From Limnobacter sp. SAORIC-580 (GTDB taxonomy: Bacteria; Pseudomonadota; Gammaproteobacteria; Burkholderiales; Burkholderiaceae_B): a stretch of DNA of 64,000 bases. The position numbers were made by a program, and so were the translations under genes. The DNA lies in NCBI RefSeq assembly GCF_013004065.1, contig NZ_CP053084.1:1302001-1366000 (forward strand). Direction: 5' to 3'. The notes beneath the pieces are model-generated. The model was not told the origin of the DNA. It did not search any database and was given only the letters and a program-made list of their open reading frames with translations. Shown piece after piece: positions 25,403 through 33,587 of this stretch. Each line of letters begins with the position of its first letter. Positions within the stretch are counted from its first letter, which is position 1.

Positions 25403-27004
25403 GTGTCCATTGAATCTGAAGTCAAGCGTCGTCGAACGTTTGCAATTATTTCCCACCCCGATGCGGGCAAAACTACACTGACTGAAAAGTTATTGCTGTT
25501 TGCGGGTGCCATTCAAATTGCGGGTAGCGTGAAGGCGCGCAAGGCGAGTCGCCACGCCACGTCGGACTGGATGGAAATTGAAAAGCAGCGTGGTATTTCC
25601 GTGGCCAGCTCGGTGATGCAGATGGAGTATCGCGATCAGGTGATCAACCTGCTCGACACCCCAGGTCACCAGGATTTTTCCGAAGACACCTACCGAGTAC
25701 TTACTGCGGTGGATGCAGCCTTGATGGTGATTGACGCCGCCAATGGTGTTGAGCCGCAAACTTTGCGTTTGATTGAAGTGTGCCGTGCGCGAAACACGCC
25801 AATCATTACCTTCGTCAACAAGATGGACCGCGAGGTGCGTGATCCACTTGAATTGATGGACGAGATTGAAAGTACGCTTGGCATTCCCTGTGTGCCGTTT
25901 GCCTGGCCTGTGGGGCAGGGCAAGCTGTTTCACGGTATTTTCGACATTCGCAAGAACCACATGCGTGTGTTTACCCCGGGTGCAGATCGCCGTCGCGAGG
26001 ATGATGAGGTGATTGACGGCGACAATCGCGAATTGCTGCGGAGCAGGTTTGGTGCCGAGTTCCAGCAAGCTGAGCAGGAAATTGATCTGGTTACCACAGC
26101 TGCGCCCAGCTTTGATGCCGCTGAGTTTCTGGCAGGCAAGCAAACTCCCATGTTTTTCGGTTCAGCGGTAAACAACTTTGGTGTTCAGGAAGTGCTGGAT
26201 GCATTGGTGGATGTAGCGCCTCATCCAGGGCCGCGCAAAGCGATCGAGCGTGAGGTGGCGCCCACTGAAAGCAAGTTCAGTGGTGTGGTGTTCAAGATTC
26301 AGGCAAACATGGACCCCTCCCACCGCGACCGCATTGCCTTTGTGCGGGTGCTCTCTGGTCGCTTTGAGCATGGTATGAAGTTCAAGGTGCTGCGCACCGG
26401 CAAAGATTTTCGCCCCACCAGTGTGGTGACTTTTCTTTCTCAGCGTCGAGATCGGGTTGACGAAGCCTACGCCGGCGACATTATTGGATTAACTACTCAC
26501 GGCGGTTTGCAGCTGGGTGACTCGCTCAGTGAAGGGGAAGGCTTGCAATTTACGGGTTTGCCGTTTTTTGCACCAGAATTGTTTGCCTCCGTTGAATTGA
26601 AAGACCCCATGCGCAGCAAGCAACTGCAAAAGGGGCTGATGGAATTAGGCCAGGAGGGCGCCATCCAGGTGTTCAAGCCATTGCTGGGTTCAGAAATGTT
26701 GTTGGGTGCCATTGGGCAGCTTCAATTTGAAGTGGTGCAGGCGCGTTTGAAGGGCGAATACGGAGTCGAGGTGCGTTTGGCACCAAGCCGTTACAGTTGC
26801 GCCCGTTGGGTGACCAGTAAAAACACCAACGACTTGCGCCGGTTTATGGATGCCAATGTGGGGCGCATGGTGACTGATGCTGCTGATACCCATGCTTTTT
26901 TGGCAACATCGAGGTTCGATCTGGATGTAATGCAGAAGCGATGGGAAACCATCGAGTTTCACCCTATGCGTGAACATGCCGGGCTTTTGCTGGCCAATCA
27001 CTGA
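25403..27004 (+). CDS. prfC: Peptide chain release factor 3
   Basis: 533 residues from GTG at 25403 (the frame is open to a TTG at 25385; GTG gives the usual SIESEVKRRRTFAIISHP start and has AAAGGG upstream). A translational GTPase that recycles RF1/RF2. G-motifs: G1 HPDAGKTTL, G3 LLDTPGHQDFSEDTYR, G4 TFVNKMDRE. The length and the segment GVVFKIQANMDPSHRDRIAF separate it from EF-G. It stands alone, with a hairpin 7 nt after the stop. Confidence 0.95.
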   Translation: MSIESEVKRRRTFAIISHPDAGKTTLTEKLLLFAGAIQIAGSVKARKASRHATSDWMEIEKQRGISVASSVMQMEYRDQVINLLDTPGHQDFSEDTYRVLTAVDAALMVIDAANGVEPQTLRLIEVCRARNTPIITFVNKMDREVRDPLELMDEIESTLGIPCVPFAWPVGQGKLFHGIFDIRKNHMRVFTPGADRRREDDEVIDGDNRELLRSRFGAEFQQAEQEIDLVTTAAPSFDAAEFLAGKQTPMFFGSAVNNFGVQEVLDALVDVAPHPGPRKAIEREVAPTESKFSGVVFKIQANMDPSHRDRIAFVRVLSGRFEHGMKFKVLRTGKDFRPTSVVTFLSQRRDRVDEAYAGDIIGLTTHGGLQLGDSLSEGEGLQFTGLPFFAPELFASVELKDPMRSKQLQKGLMELGQEGAIQVFKPLLGSEMLLGAIGQLQFEVVQARLKGEYGVEVRLAPSRYSCARWVTSKNTNDLRRFMDANVGRMVTDAADTHAFLATSRFDLDVMQKRWETIEFHPMREHAGLLLANH

Positions 27005-27010
27005 GCACCC

Positions 27011-27032
27011 ACCCCCGTGTAAAAACGGGGGT
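27011..27032. repeat. Stem-loop after prfC
   Basis: ACCCCCGT/ACGGGGGT, 8 bp, with a six-base loop, 7 nt after the prfC stop. It is followed by ACAATCG, not a T-run. It may be a weak prfC terminator or part of the arsR regulatory region, because TACAAT at its right edge could be a -10 box for the next gene. Confidence 0.5.
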
Positions 27033-27070
27033 ACAATCGTGTCAATATAAAAACACATATCGGTCATGCT

Positions 27071-27415
27071 ATGAGTGAACTGGATTCCCTGCTGGAACAA
27101 GTGTCTGGCTATTTTGCGGTGCTTTCTGAGCCCACCCGGCTTAAGATAATTCATGCATTGTGCAATGGCGAGAAGTCTGTAAACGACATCGTGGAAGAGG
27201 TGGATTCGACCCAATCGAATATTTCACGGCACCTGAATTTGATGTACCGTGCTGGTGTTTTACAGCGCCGCAAAGAAGGTACTTTGGTGTTGTATCAAGT
27301 GAAAGAACCCACGGTAGTGGAGCTTTGCCGCACAGTGTGCGTGCACGTGGCGGCCAAGCTGGATTCTGTGCCAGTTGATTCAAGGCAGCTGCCTGATTTT
27401 TTCAAGCAACCATAA
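27071..27415 (+). CDS. ArsR/SmtB family transcriptional regulator
   Basis: 114 residues. The winged-helix core is LSEPTRLKIIHALCNGEKSV then STQSNISRHLNLMYRAGVLQ, the recognition helix. The classic alpha3 metal motif ELCVCD is replaced by ALCNGE, so that site is absent. The C-terminal helix has LCRTVCVH, two Cys and one His that could bind metal or sense redox state. No transporter or arsenic gene is adjacent, so the target is unknown. A bidirectional terminator starts inside its TAA. Confidence 0.88.
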   Translation: MSELDSLLEQVSGYFAVLSEPTRLKIIHALCNGEKSVNDIVEEVDSTQSNISRHLNLMYRAGVLQRRKEGTLVLYQVKEPTVVELCRTVCVHVAAKLDSVPVDSRQLPDFFKQP

Positions 27416-27444
27416 AAAAACCGGCCTCTACGGCCGGTTTTTTT
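27414..27444. terminator. Bidirectional terminator between arsR-type gene and ACBP gene
   Basis: A-run, CCGGCC, loop TCTAC, GGCCGG, T-run: symmetric, so it can stop both the plus-strand regulator and the minus-strand TetR-ACBP transcript, whose last stop lies 20 nt to the right. Confidence 0.93.
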
Positions 27445-27464
27445 ATTTGCAGACAGTTTTTGGT

Positions 27465-27719
27465 TTACTTCAACGACTCGATGAGGTCGATGTAATTTTG
27501 CATGGCCTGGTCATTGCTCGTGCCCTCAAGGCCTTTCCATGCGTCGTATTTTGCACGACCAACAATGTCTGTGAATCCTGGGCGTTTGCCGGTGTTGTCG
27601 CCTTCCGTGGATTGTTTGAAGAGGGCGTAAATTTTCAACAGGGTTTGGTTGTCAGGGCGGGCGGGCAGTGATTTTGATTCCGCCACAGCCTTTTCAAAAC
27701 GGGCTTTCAAGTCGCTCAT
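27465..27719 (-). CDS. Acyl-CoA-binding protein
   Basis: 84 residues, the normal size of the soluble four-helix ACBP. Key binding residues are visible in LLKIYALFKQSTEGDN, KRPGFTDIVGRAKYDAW and the C-terminal YIDLIESL. It binds long-chain acyl-CoA and shuttles it between enzymes. ACBP is mainly eukaryotic but occurs in some proteobacteria. It follows a TetR-type gene by 18 nt on the same strand, and it fits with the reductase, synthetases and patatin nearby. Confidence 0.93.
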   Translation of the reverse strand: MSDLKARFEKAVAESKSLPARPDNQTLLKIYALFKQSTEGDNTGKRPGFTDIVGRAKYDAWKGLEGTSNDQAMQNYIDLIESLK

Positions 27720-27737
27720 AAGTTCTCCTAAGTCTTG

Positions 27738-28406
27738 TTATGTGTTTTCTTCAGTGATAAAAGATTGGGCCAGGCTTTCAAACAGTTCTTTGGCATTGCC
27801 TTGCAAATAGGGCGCCAGCAAACACATTACCTGATACACGCCATTGGCCAGTGCAGCACTCATCGTTGCTTCATCGTTGAAGTGGCGTGGGTCGCGCACA
27901 TATTCAAATGACAGCCAGTAAGTGGCAACTACCACCATGTTGGTGGCCAGTGCATTGATTTGCGCTTGCGAGGCCATCATGTCGCCAGATTCGACCAGGC
28001 CCTGGCACAGGCGGCGTGCAACATCCACTTTGTGTTTCAGGATGCGTTTGAAATGAATTTCCAGGGTACGGTTGCGCGACAGCAAATCGTTCAAATCGCG
28101 GTACAAAAAGCGATAGCGCCAAATCAGTTCGAACGACACTTGAAGATACAGCCAGGCATCTTCGATGTTGGCTTGGCGGTTGCCGGGCACGTCAAGCAGA
28201 CCATCAATTTCTTTTTCGAAACTGGCAAAAATGCTGTTGACGATGTCATCTTTGTTGCGGAAGTGATAGTACAGGTTACCGGGGCTGATGTTCATTTCAT
28301 CGGCAATCACGGTGGTCGTAATATTCGGCTCCCCGAATTCATTGAAAAGTCTTAACGACAAATCAAGAATTCGTTCTCTTGTTCTTCTTGGAGGCTTGCG
28401 TTCCAT
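27738..28406 (-). CDS. TetR family transcriptional regulator
   Basis: 222 residues. The N-terminal HTH is ILDLSLRLFNEFGEPNITTT then VIADEMNISPGNLYYHFRNK, a textbook TetR recognition helix; the remaining 170 residues are a helical ligand-binding domain. Adjacent genes (ACBP downstream, patatin upstream, Lao-like operon 5 kb away) suggest a fatty acid or acyl-CoA ligand, as for FadR/LaoR-type TetR regulators. The 153 bp before it is likely its promoter region; I saw no clean palindrome there apart from a short TGATCA-centred element. Confidence 0.9.
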   Translation of the reverse strand: MERKPPRRTRERILDLSLRLFNEFGEPNITTTVIADEMNISPGNLYYHFRNKDDIVNSIFASFEKEIDGLLDVPGNRQANIEDAWLYLQVSFELIWRYRFLYRDLNDLLSRNRTLEIHFKRILKHKVDVARRLCQGLVESGDMMASQAQINALATNMVVVATYWLSFEYVRDPRHFNDEATMSAALANGVYQVMCLLAPYLQGNAKELFESLAQSFITEENT

Positions 28407-28559
28407 GTTCTGGTCGTCTCCTGTCTGGCCAAAGTCCTGATCAAGCTTAAGACTTCATGCAGCAAGTCTGTTATTGGTATTTTGAATATGATTAGTCTAC
28501 GTTGTTTTGTCGAGTATTTGGGGCTTCACTGCCCTTGTTACCAGTGAGTAATGGCGTCA

Positions 28560-29813
28560 TTAAGCAGCATTTCTGGTTTTTGCGATCCGTAGGTAACGAT
28601 CAAGCTCGTTCAGCGAGTCTTCAAGCTGGTCAAATTTGGACACCATTGATCCTGCACGGGCTGCTTTCTTGCTGATCTTGTTGCTCAAATGCAGTGTGGG
28701 GTCTTTTAAAACTTCCAGGTTCAGCTCTAGCCCATGCCGCGAAAACCGTTCAGCCAAATCGTAACGGCGTGCCCACAGTTCTTCGCGGGTGCGTTGGTAA
28801 GCGTGTTCACACAAGCGGCGTCGGCTGGCATAGCTGAAGGGGTTGGTGAAGAAAAATTCGCCGTCGCCATGTTGGGGTTCAAACAACACAATATCGGCAT
28901 TGGGATACAGGTGCCCATAACGTTCCATGCCAATGTCCATACGAGAATGGATGATTGATCTGAATGTTTGTGACAACACAAGGGGCAAGCCACCCTCGTA
29001 TAACCGTGAGCCCGGCTGGAAAGCTTTGCCTTTGGCGCGACGGCGGTGGTTTTTGGGGTTCAGCCTGTCGTCGTAGGGTACCAGCGGGTTCAGGCAAATC
29101 AACAGTTCCACGCCTTCTTTCAATGCCGTGGAGGCATGCAGGGTTTTTTTCAACGCGCCGTCCACGTAATGGCGGTTGGCAATGCGCGTGGGAGGAAACA
29201 AGCCGGGCAGCGAGGCGGAGGCCTGCACCGCTTTGGAGATTGGCACGTCATCAAACCCGGGCATGCCGAAGGGAATGGAATCACCGGAATCCAGATCAGT
29301 GGCCACCAGAATCAGGCGATTGCGAAGGCTGCGAAAATCGTTGGTGCCACCACCTTTGGCAATCAGGTCGGCCATCCATTCATGCAATTCATCGCCGTTG
29401 AACAAGCCCGTGGGTATTGCTGCGCCTAAACGTTCAATGCAACTGACCCAGGTGGCGTCATCGCGCAAAAAGTAATCGGATACAGCGGTGCCCAGCAAAC
29501 TGGGCACCTTTCGCAGGCGCATCCAGTACTCTTTCCAGGCCGGGCGCAACAAAATGGAAGGGTCAAAAGCAAACTCTTCGGGTTCGCCTTCAATGAACAG
29601 CTTGTAAATTTGATGGGGTGTTAAATCGTGCGCCAAACCCGTGGCAACTATGCCCCCTGCGGAAACACCGACATACACACTCATGTCGTTCAGGTCGAGT
29701 CCGTCAATGGCCTCGGAAAGTGCAACCAGTGCACCAATTTCATAAATGGCGCCCAAGGGGCCACCACCAGCCAAGGCCAACCCGATTTTCGGGCCAGGGT
29801 TGTGATTGTTCAT
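28560..29813 (-). CDS. Patatin-like phospholipase
   Basis: 417 residues from ATG at 29813. The patatin domain shows the oxyanion loop ALAGGGPLGAIYEIGAL, the nucleophile motif GVSAGG and the catalytic Asp in YVDGAL, so the Ser-Asp dyad is complete. It is an acyl hydrolase of membrane or storage lipids. The C-terminal 130 residues are helical and basic and lack a signal peptide, so it is cytoplasmic or membrane-associated. An in-frame TTG at 29837 is possible but GGAG placement favours neither start strongly. It lies between a phasin gene and a TetR gene. Confidence 0.9.
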   Translation of the reverse strand: MNNHNPGPKIGLALAGGGPLGAIYEIGALVALSEAIDGLDLNDMSVYVGVSAGGIVATGLAHDLTPHQIYKLFIEGEPEEFAFDPSILLRPAWKEYWMRLRKVPSLLGTAVSDYFLRDDATWVSCIERLGAAIPTGLFNGDELHEWMADLIAKGGGTNDFRSLRNRLILVATDLDSGDSIPFGMPGFDDVPISKAVQASASLPGLFPPTRIANRHYVDGALKKTLHASTALKEGVELLICLNPLVPYDDRLNPKNHRRRAKGKAFQPGSRLYEGGLPLVLSQTFRSIIHSRMDIGMERYGHLYPNADIVLFEPQHGDGEFFFTNPFSYASRRRLCEHAYQRTREELWARRYDLAERFSRHGLELNLEVLKDPTLHLSNKISKKAARAGSMVSKFDQLEDSLNELDRYLRIAKTRNAA

Positions 29814-29884
29814 GCGGGTTGTGAGCTCCGGCCCCAAAGAGTGTTCGACAAGACCGCCGTTGGCCTTGTCGACAAAGGATTCAA

Positions 29885-30331
29885 TTACTCAGCAGACTTT
29901 TTGGTGCGCGTGGTGGTGCGCTTGGCGGCGGGCGCTTTGGTGTCCACCTTCTTGCCGGTCAATTCAGCGATGGCGGCAGACAATTGATCGATTCTTTCTG
30001 ACAGTTGTTGAACGTCCTTGTTGGTGGGAACGCCCAAACGACCCAATGCGCGAGCCACACGCTCTTCAAAAACCTGCTCCAGCTTGTCCCAGTGCTGGGT
30101 TGCCTTGCTGGACACCGAGCCAGCCAGCTTGCTGACTTTGCCTGTCACTTCAACCACTTTTTGATCTGCAAATTTCACGGTTCGCTCCTGAATTTCATGG
30201 CCTTCCTTGACCAGGTTTTCCAAAACACGGTTGCTTTCTTCCTGCGCTTTGGTAATGGCACCCACGCCAGCGGTCCACAATTGTTGTGCGCTGTCGACTG
30301 CACCTTTGATGGGCTTTTTCTTACCGGCCAT
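29885..30331 (-). CDS. PhaF/PhaI-type phasin-like granule protein
   Basis: 148 residues from ATG at 30331, with AAGGAGAG upstream. The pattern is that of polyhydroxyalkanoate granule-associated proteins: a helical hydrophobic-heptad body (QQLWTAGVGAITKAQEESNR, KFADQKVVEVTGKVSKLAG) then VARALGRLGVPTNKDVQQL, a typical PhaF/PhaI segment, followed by an amphipathic helix and a Lys/Ala/Thr tail. It is divergent from the fatty acyl-CoA reductase gene. It differs in sequence from the phasin at 21164-21739, so the window encodes two granule-coat types. Confidence 0.85.
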   Translation of the reverse strand: MAGKKKPIKGAVDSAQQLWTAGVGAITKAQEESNRVLENLVKEGHEIQERTVKFADQKVVEVTGKVSKLAGSVSSKATQHWDKLEQVFEERVARALGRLGVPTNKDVQQLSERIDQLSAAIAELTGKKVDTKAPAAKRTTTRTKKSAE

Positions 30332-30494
30332 GTTGTCTCTCCTTGTGATGGCGAAATGGCCCATTGGGGCCGCTGCCTTTTTTGTTTATTGTAGTAGTTT
30401 ATCGACGCCACACTAGAGAAGGCACACTAAACCCCACCTCGTGTTTTCCCGTAAGCACGGTGCTGACAAAACACCGTCAGAGCCCGCATGGAGT

Positions 30495-30522
30495 TTGAGA
30501 ATTTCGGGCGGGCAGTTATAGT
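30495..30522 (+). promoter_or_regulatory. Predicted sigma-70 promoter for the acyl-CoA reductase gene
   Basis: TTGAGA at 30495-30500 and TATAGT at 30517-30522, 16 bp apart, with about 48 nt of leader to the ATG. The 245 bp divergent region also has a short inverted repeat (ACGGTG...CACCGT at 30457-30477), a possible operator for either side. Confidence 0.55.
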
Positions 30523-30576
30523 AAGCCTTCCAAAGACGTATCTTCCATAAAAAAACCCCGCGCGGAGAAGACATAC

Positions 30577-32562
30577 ATGAATTATTTTGTGACCGGAGCC
30601 ACTGGCTTCATCGGTAAACGATTGGTGAAGCGCTTGGTTGAGCAAAAGCGCAAAGGCACCATTTACTTCCTGATTCGTGAATCAAGCCTGGACAAAGTAC
30701 CCGAACTGCAAAAGTATTGGGGCGCAAAAAAAGGGCAATGTGTTCCGGTGGTTGGCGACTTGACCAAACCCAAGTTGGGATTGAAAGCCACCGAGATTAA
30801 AGAGCTGAGCAAAAACATTGCCCATTTTTTTCACCTGGCTGCCATTTATGATTTGGCCGCTGATGCGGAAAGCCAGCAAGAGACCAATATCAAAGGCACC
30901 GAGAACGCAGTCGACCTGGCCAATGCAATTGGCGCTGGCTGCTTTCAGTTAACTTCTTCAATTGCGGCTGCTGGCTTGTATGAGGGCGTGTTCCGCGAAG
31001 ACATGTTCGAAGAAGCAGAGAATCTGGATCACCCGTATTTCCGTACCAAACACGATTCCGAAGAAATTGTGCGCAAGAAAGTAAAAGGCGCTTGGCGGGT
31101 GTATCGCCCCGGTTTTGTGGTGGGTGATTCCAAAACCGGCGAGATGGACAAGATTGACGGGCCTTATTACCTGTTCAAGTTGATCCAGAAAATGCGCAAA
31201 TTGCTGCCCTCTTGGGTGCCCACCATTGGCATCGAAGGTGGTCGCATCAACATAGTGCCTGTGGATTTTGTGGTGAATGCCATGGACCATATCGCGCATC
31301 AGCCGGATCTGGATGGCAAGGCTTTTCACCTGGTTGATCCCAACCCCAATCGGATTGGCGATGTGTTGAATATTTTTGCACGCGCAGCCCACGCACCGAA
31401 AATGGAAATGCGGATTAACGCAGCCATGTTTGGTTTCGTGCCTGGTGCCGTGAAAAAGGGTTTGATGAGCTTGACCCCTGTTCGCCGCATTCGCAACGCT
31501 TTGTTAAAAGACCTGGCCCTGCCTGAGGAGGTTTTTGGTTACATCAACTGGCCAACCCGTTACGATTGCCGCCAAACTTTGGCTGTGCTCGATGGCAGTG
31601 GCATTGAGTGTCCGCGACTTGAAGATTACGCTTGGGCAATTTGGGATTACTGGGAGCGTCACCTGGATCCCGATTTGTTCATTGACCGCAGCTTGAACGG
31701 CCAGGTGAAAGACAAGGTGGTGCTGATCACGGGTGGTTCATCCGGTATTGGTTTGGCTGCAGCACAGAAATTTGCAGCCGCTGGCGCAATCACTGTAATT
31801 TGTGGTCGTGATGAAGAGAAGCTGGCAGAGGCCAAGGCTTTGGTGAAGGCCGACGGTTTTGATCTGCACACCTACTCGGTCGATATTGCTGATATGCAGG
31901 ATTGCGACCGCTTTGTTGCTCAACTGCTGGCTGACTTCGGTCATGTGGATATTTTGGTAAACAACGCAGGCCGTTCAATTCGCCGTGGTATTGAAAACAG
32001 CTTTGACCGCTTCCACGATCTGGAGCGCACCATGCAGTTGAACTATTTCGGTGCCTTGCGTGTTACTTATGGTTTGTTGCCAAAAATGATGGAGCGGCGC
32101 AAAGGCCATGTGGTGAATATTTCTTCAATTGGCGTGTTGACCAACGCGCCGCGCTTTTCAGCCTATGTGGCCTCCAAAGGCGCATTGGATGCATGGACGC
32201 GTTGCGCAGCCTCCGAGTTTGCGGACTTGAACATCACCTTCACCACCATCAATATGCCGCTGGTGCGCACACCCATGATTGCGCCCACCAAGTTGTACAA
32301 CAACGTACCCACGCTAAGCCCCGAGCAGGCTGCCGATTTGATTGCGCAAGCAGTGATTCACAAGCCGGTTCGTATTGCGACGCGCTTGGGTGTGTTGGGG
32401 CAGGTGATGCATGCACTGATCCCCAAGCCGGCTCAAATTTTGATGAATACGTCTTTCCGCATGTTCCCGGATTCGGAATCGGCGGCCAAAGGCAAGAAGG
32501 GCGGCGGTCCATCTGCAGAACAGGTTGCGTTCTCAACCCTGATGCAAGGTATCCACTTCTAA
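30577..32562 (+). CDS. Two-domain fatty acyl-CoA reductase (alcohol-forming type)
   Basis: 661 residues with two Rossmann domains. The N-terminal domain resembles extended-SDR thioester reductases: TGATGFIGKRL at 6-16, then Tyr154/Lys158 in YFRTK. The C-terminal domain is a classical SDR: GGSSGIG near 385, NNAG, and YVASK with Tyr530/Lys534. This order and this exact length match, from memory, the Marinobacter enzyme (Maqu_2507/FcrA) that reduces fatty acyl-CoA through aldehyde to fatty alcohol with NADPH. It converges on a membrane hydrolase gene with 9 nt between the stops, and a long-chain alcohol oxidation operon lies directly beyond. Function is inferred from domain layout; an acyl-ACP substrate is possible. 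Confidence 0.82.
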   Translation: MNYFVTGATGFIGKRLVKRLVEQKRKGTIYFLIRESSLDKVPELQKYWGAKKGQCVPVVGDLTKPKLGLKATEIKELSKNIAHFFHLAAIYDLAADAESQQETNIKGTENAVDLANAIGAGCFQLTSSIAAAGLYEGVFREDMFEEAENLDHPYFRTKHDSEEIVRKKVKGAWRVYRPGFVVGDSKTGEMDKIDGPYYLFKLIQKMRKLLPSWVPTIGIEGGRINIVPVDFVVNAMDHIAHQPDLDGKAFHLVDPNPNRIGDVLNIFARAAHAPKMEMRINAAMFGFVPGAVKKGLMSLTPVRRIRNALLKDLALPEEVFGYINWPTRYDCRQTLAVLDGSGIECPRLEDYAWAIWDYWERHLDPDLFIDRSLNGQVKDKVVLITGGSSGIGLAAAQKFAAAGAITVICGRDEEKLAEAKALVKADGFDLHTYSVDIADMQDCDRFVAQLLADFGHVDILVNNAGRSIRRGIENSFDRFHDLERTMQLNYFGALRVTYGLLPKMMERRKGHVVNISSIGVLTNAPRFSAYVASKGALDAWTRCAASEFADLNITFTTINMPLVRTPMIAPTKLYNNVPTLSPEQAADLIAQAVIHKPVRIATRLGVLGQVMHALIPKPAQILMNTSFRMFPDSESAAKGKKGGGPSAEQVAFSTLMQGIHF

Positions 32563-32571
32563 GTATTCGGG

Positions 32572-33582
32572 TCAGGCCCGGTTTTCCGCCAACGGGTAGG
32601 CCTGTGCATCTTCTGCAAGCCAGTTGAGAATCAGGTCTTCCGTGGTGGAGTCATTCACCAAAGCCACGTGCCCGCAACCGGGCACAGCGGTGTTTTTTCC
32701 AAACTCCAGCTTGCTTGACGCCGGTGGGCACACAATGTTGTCCTGCGGACTCCAGAGGGACCAAATTTTGGTTTGAAATTCCCTGTCGGTTGGGTGCTCG
32801 CGAAGGGTTTTCAAGAAGAAGCTTCCCCAAGCCATTTGTTTCACATTTTTGCCAATACCCAAGGTAGACAAAGCCGTACCGTAGTGTGGGCTGCCAATGG
32901 TGATCATGCCGGCAATTCTGTGATGCCCGTATTCCGTGGCATGGTAGCGTACTGCCACACCGCCCATGCTGTGCGCAATAATTTTCACTTGAGGCGCACC
33001 TGTAGCCACAAGCAATTCGTCGATTGCTTCATGAATCGCATCGGAATAACTGCGAATTGAACCAATGGCCGGTTCAAGAGTAATTGCATGGGTGCTTACA
33101 TCGGCGCGATCAAGCAGGGCGCGTGTACCTGCCCACACAGCGGAATTGCACAAATACCCGTGCACCAACAACACGGGCAGTGGCTTTTTCTTGCGCCAGG
33201 CTTTGCCAGCCAATTGAATGCCGTCTGGCTTGGGTGCCCAGGGTTGAAGCAGCGTGATTAACTTGAGCGACGCAAGGCTTTCTGCCAGCACTGCTTTAAC
33301 CCAACGTGCCAGGCTGAGACGGTGAAATCCTTCTCCCTCGGTGCTGTGGAAGTGCAGCCCTTTGTCACGCACTTGCGGAATTTGGCGAACACTGTAGGAA
33401 AGGGCGAAACCCGAAATGTTAAAGCCGATGTGTGCTGCAAACAGCAGGCCTGCCACCAGGCTGATTGCCACAACGGCCGCATCGTCGGCTCGAACACCAA
33501 ACCAATGATGAAGTGCCCAATACAGGCCGAACATGACTGAAATGTATCCAATCCAGTACAGCCTGTTCAGGTGGCGAATCAT
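32572..33582 (-). CDS. Membrane-anchored alpha/beta hydrolase (lipase-like)
   Basis: 336 residues. Two N-terminal hydrophobic helices (LYWIGYISVMFGLYWALHHW and AAVVAISLVAGLLFAAHIGF) anchor it. The hydrolase domain starts near 135 with LLVHGYLCNS; the nucleophile elbow is AHSMGG and the late His lies in PGCGHVALVND, so the triad is likely complete. It probably hydrolyses an ester of a long-chain acid or alcohol, given its place 5 nt after the GMC oxidoreductase gene in the same operon. Confidence 0.85.
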   Translation of the reverse strand: MIRHLNRLYWIGYISVMFGLYWALHHWFGVRADDAAVVAISLVAGLLFAAHIGFNISGFALSYSVRQIPQVRDKGLHFHSTEGEGFHRLSLARWVKAVLAESLASLKLITLLQPWAPKPDGIQLAGKAWRKKKPLPVLLVHGYLCNSAVWAGTRALLDRADVSTHAITLEPAIGSIRSYSDAIHEAIDELLVATGAPQVKIIAHSMGGVAVRYHATEYGHHRIAGMITIGSPHYGTALSTLGIGKNVKQMAWGSFFLKTLREHPTDREFQTKIWSLWSPQDNIVCPPASSKLEFGKNTAVPGCGHVALVNDSTTEDLILNWLAEDAQAYPLAENRA

Positions 33583-33587
33583 GGTGC

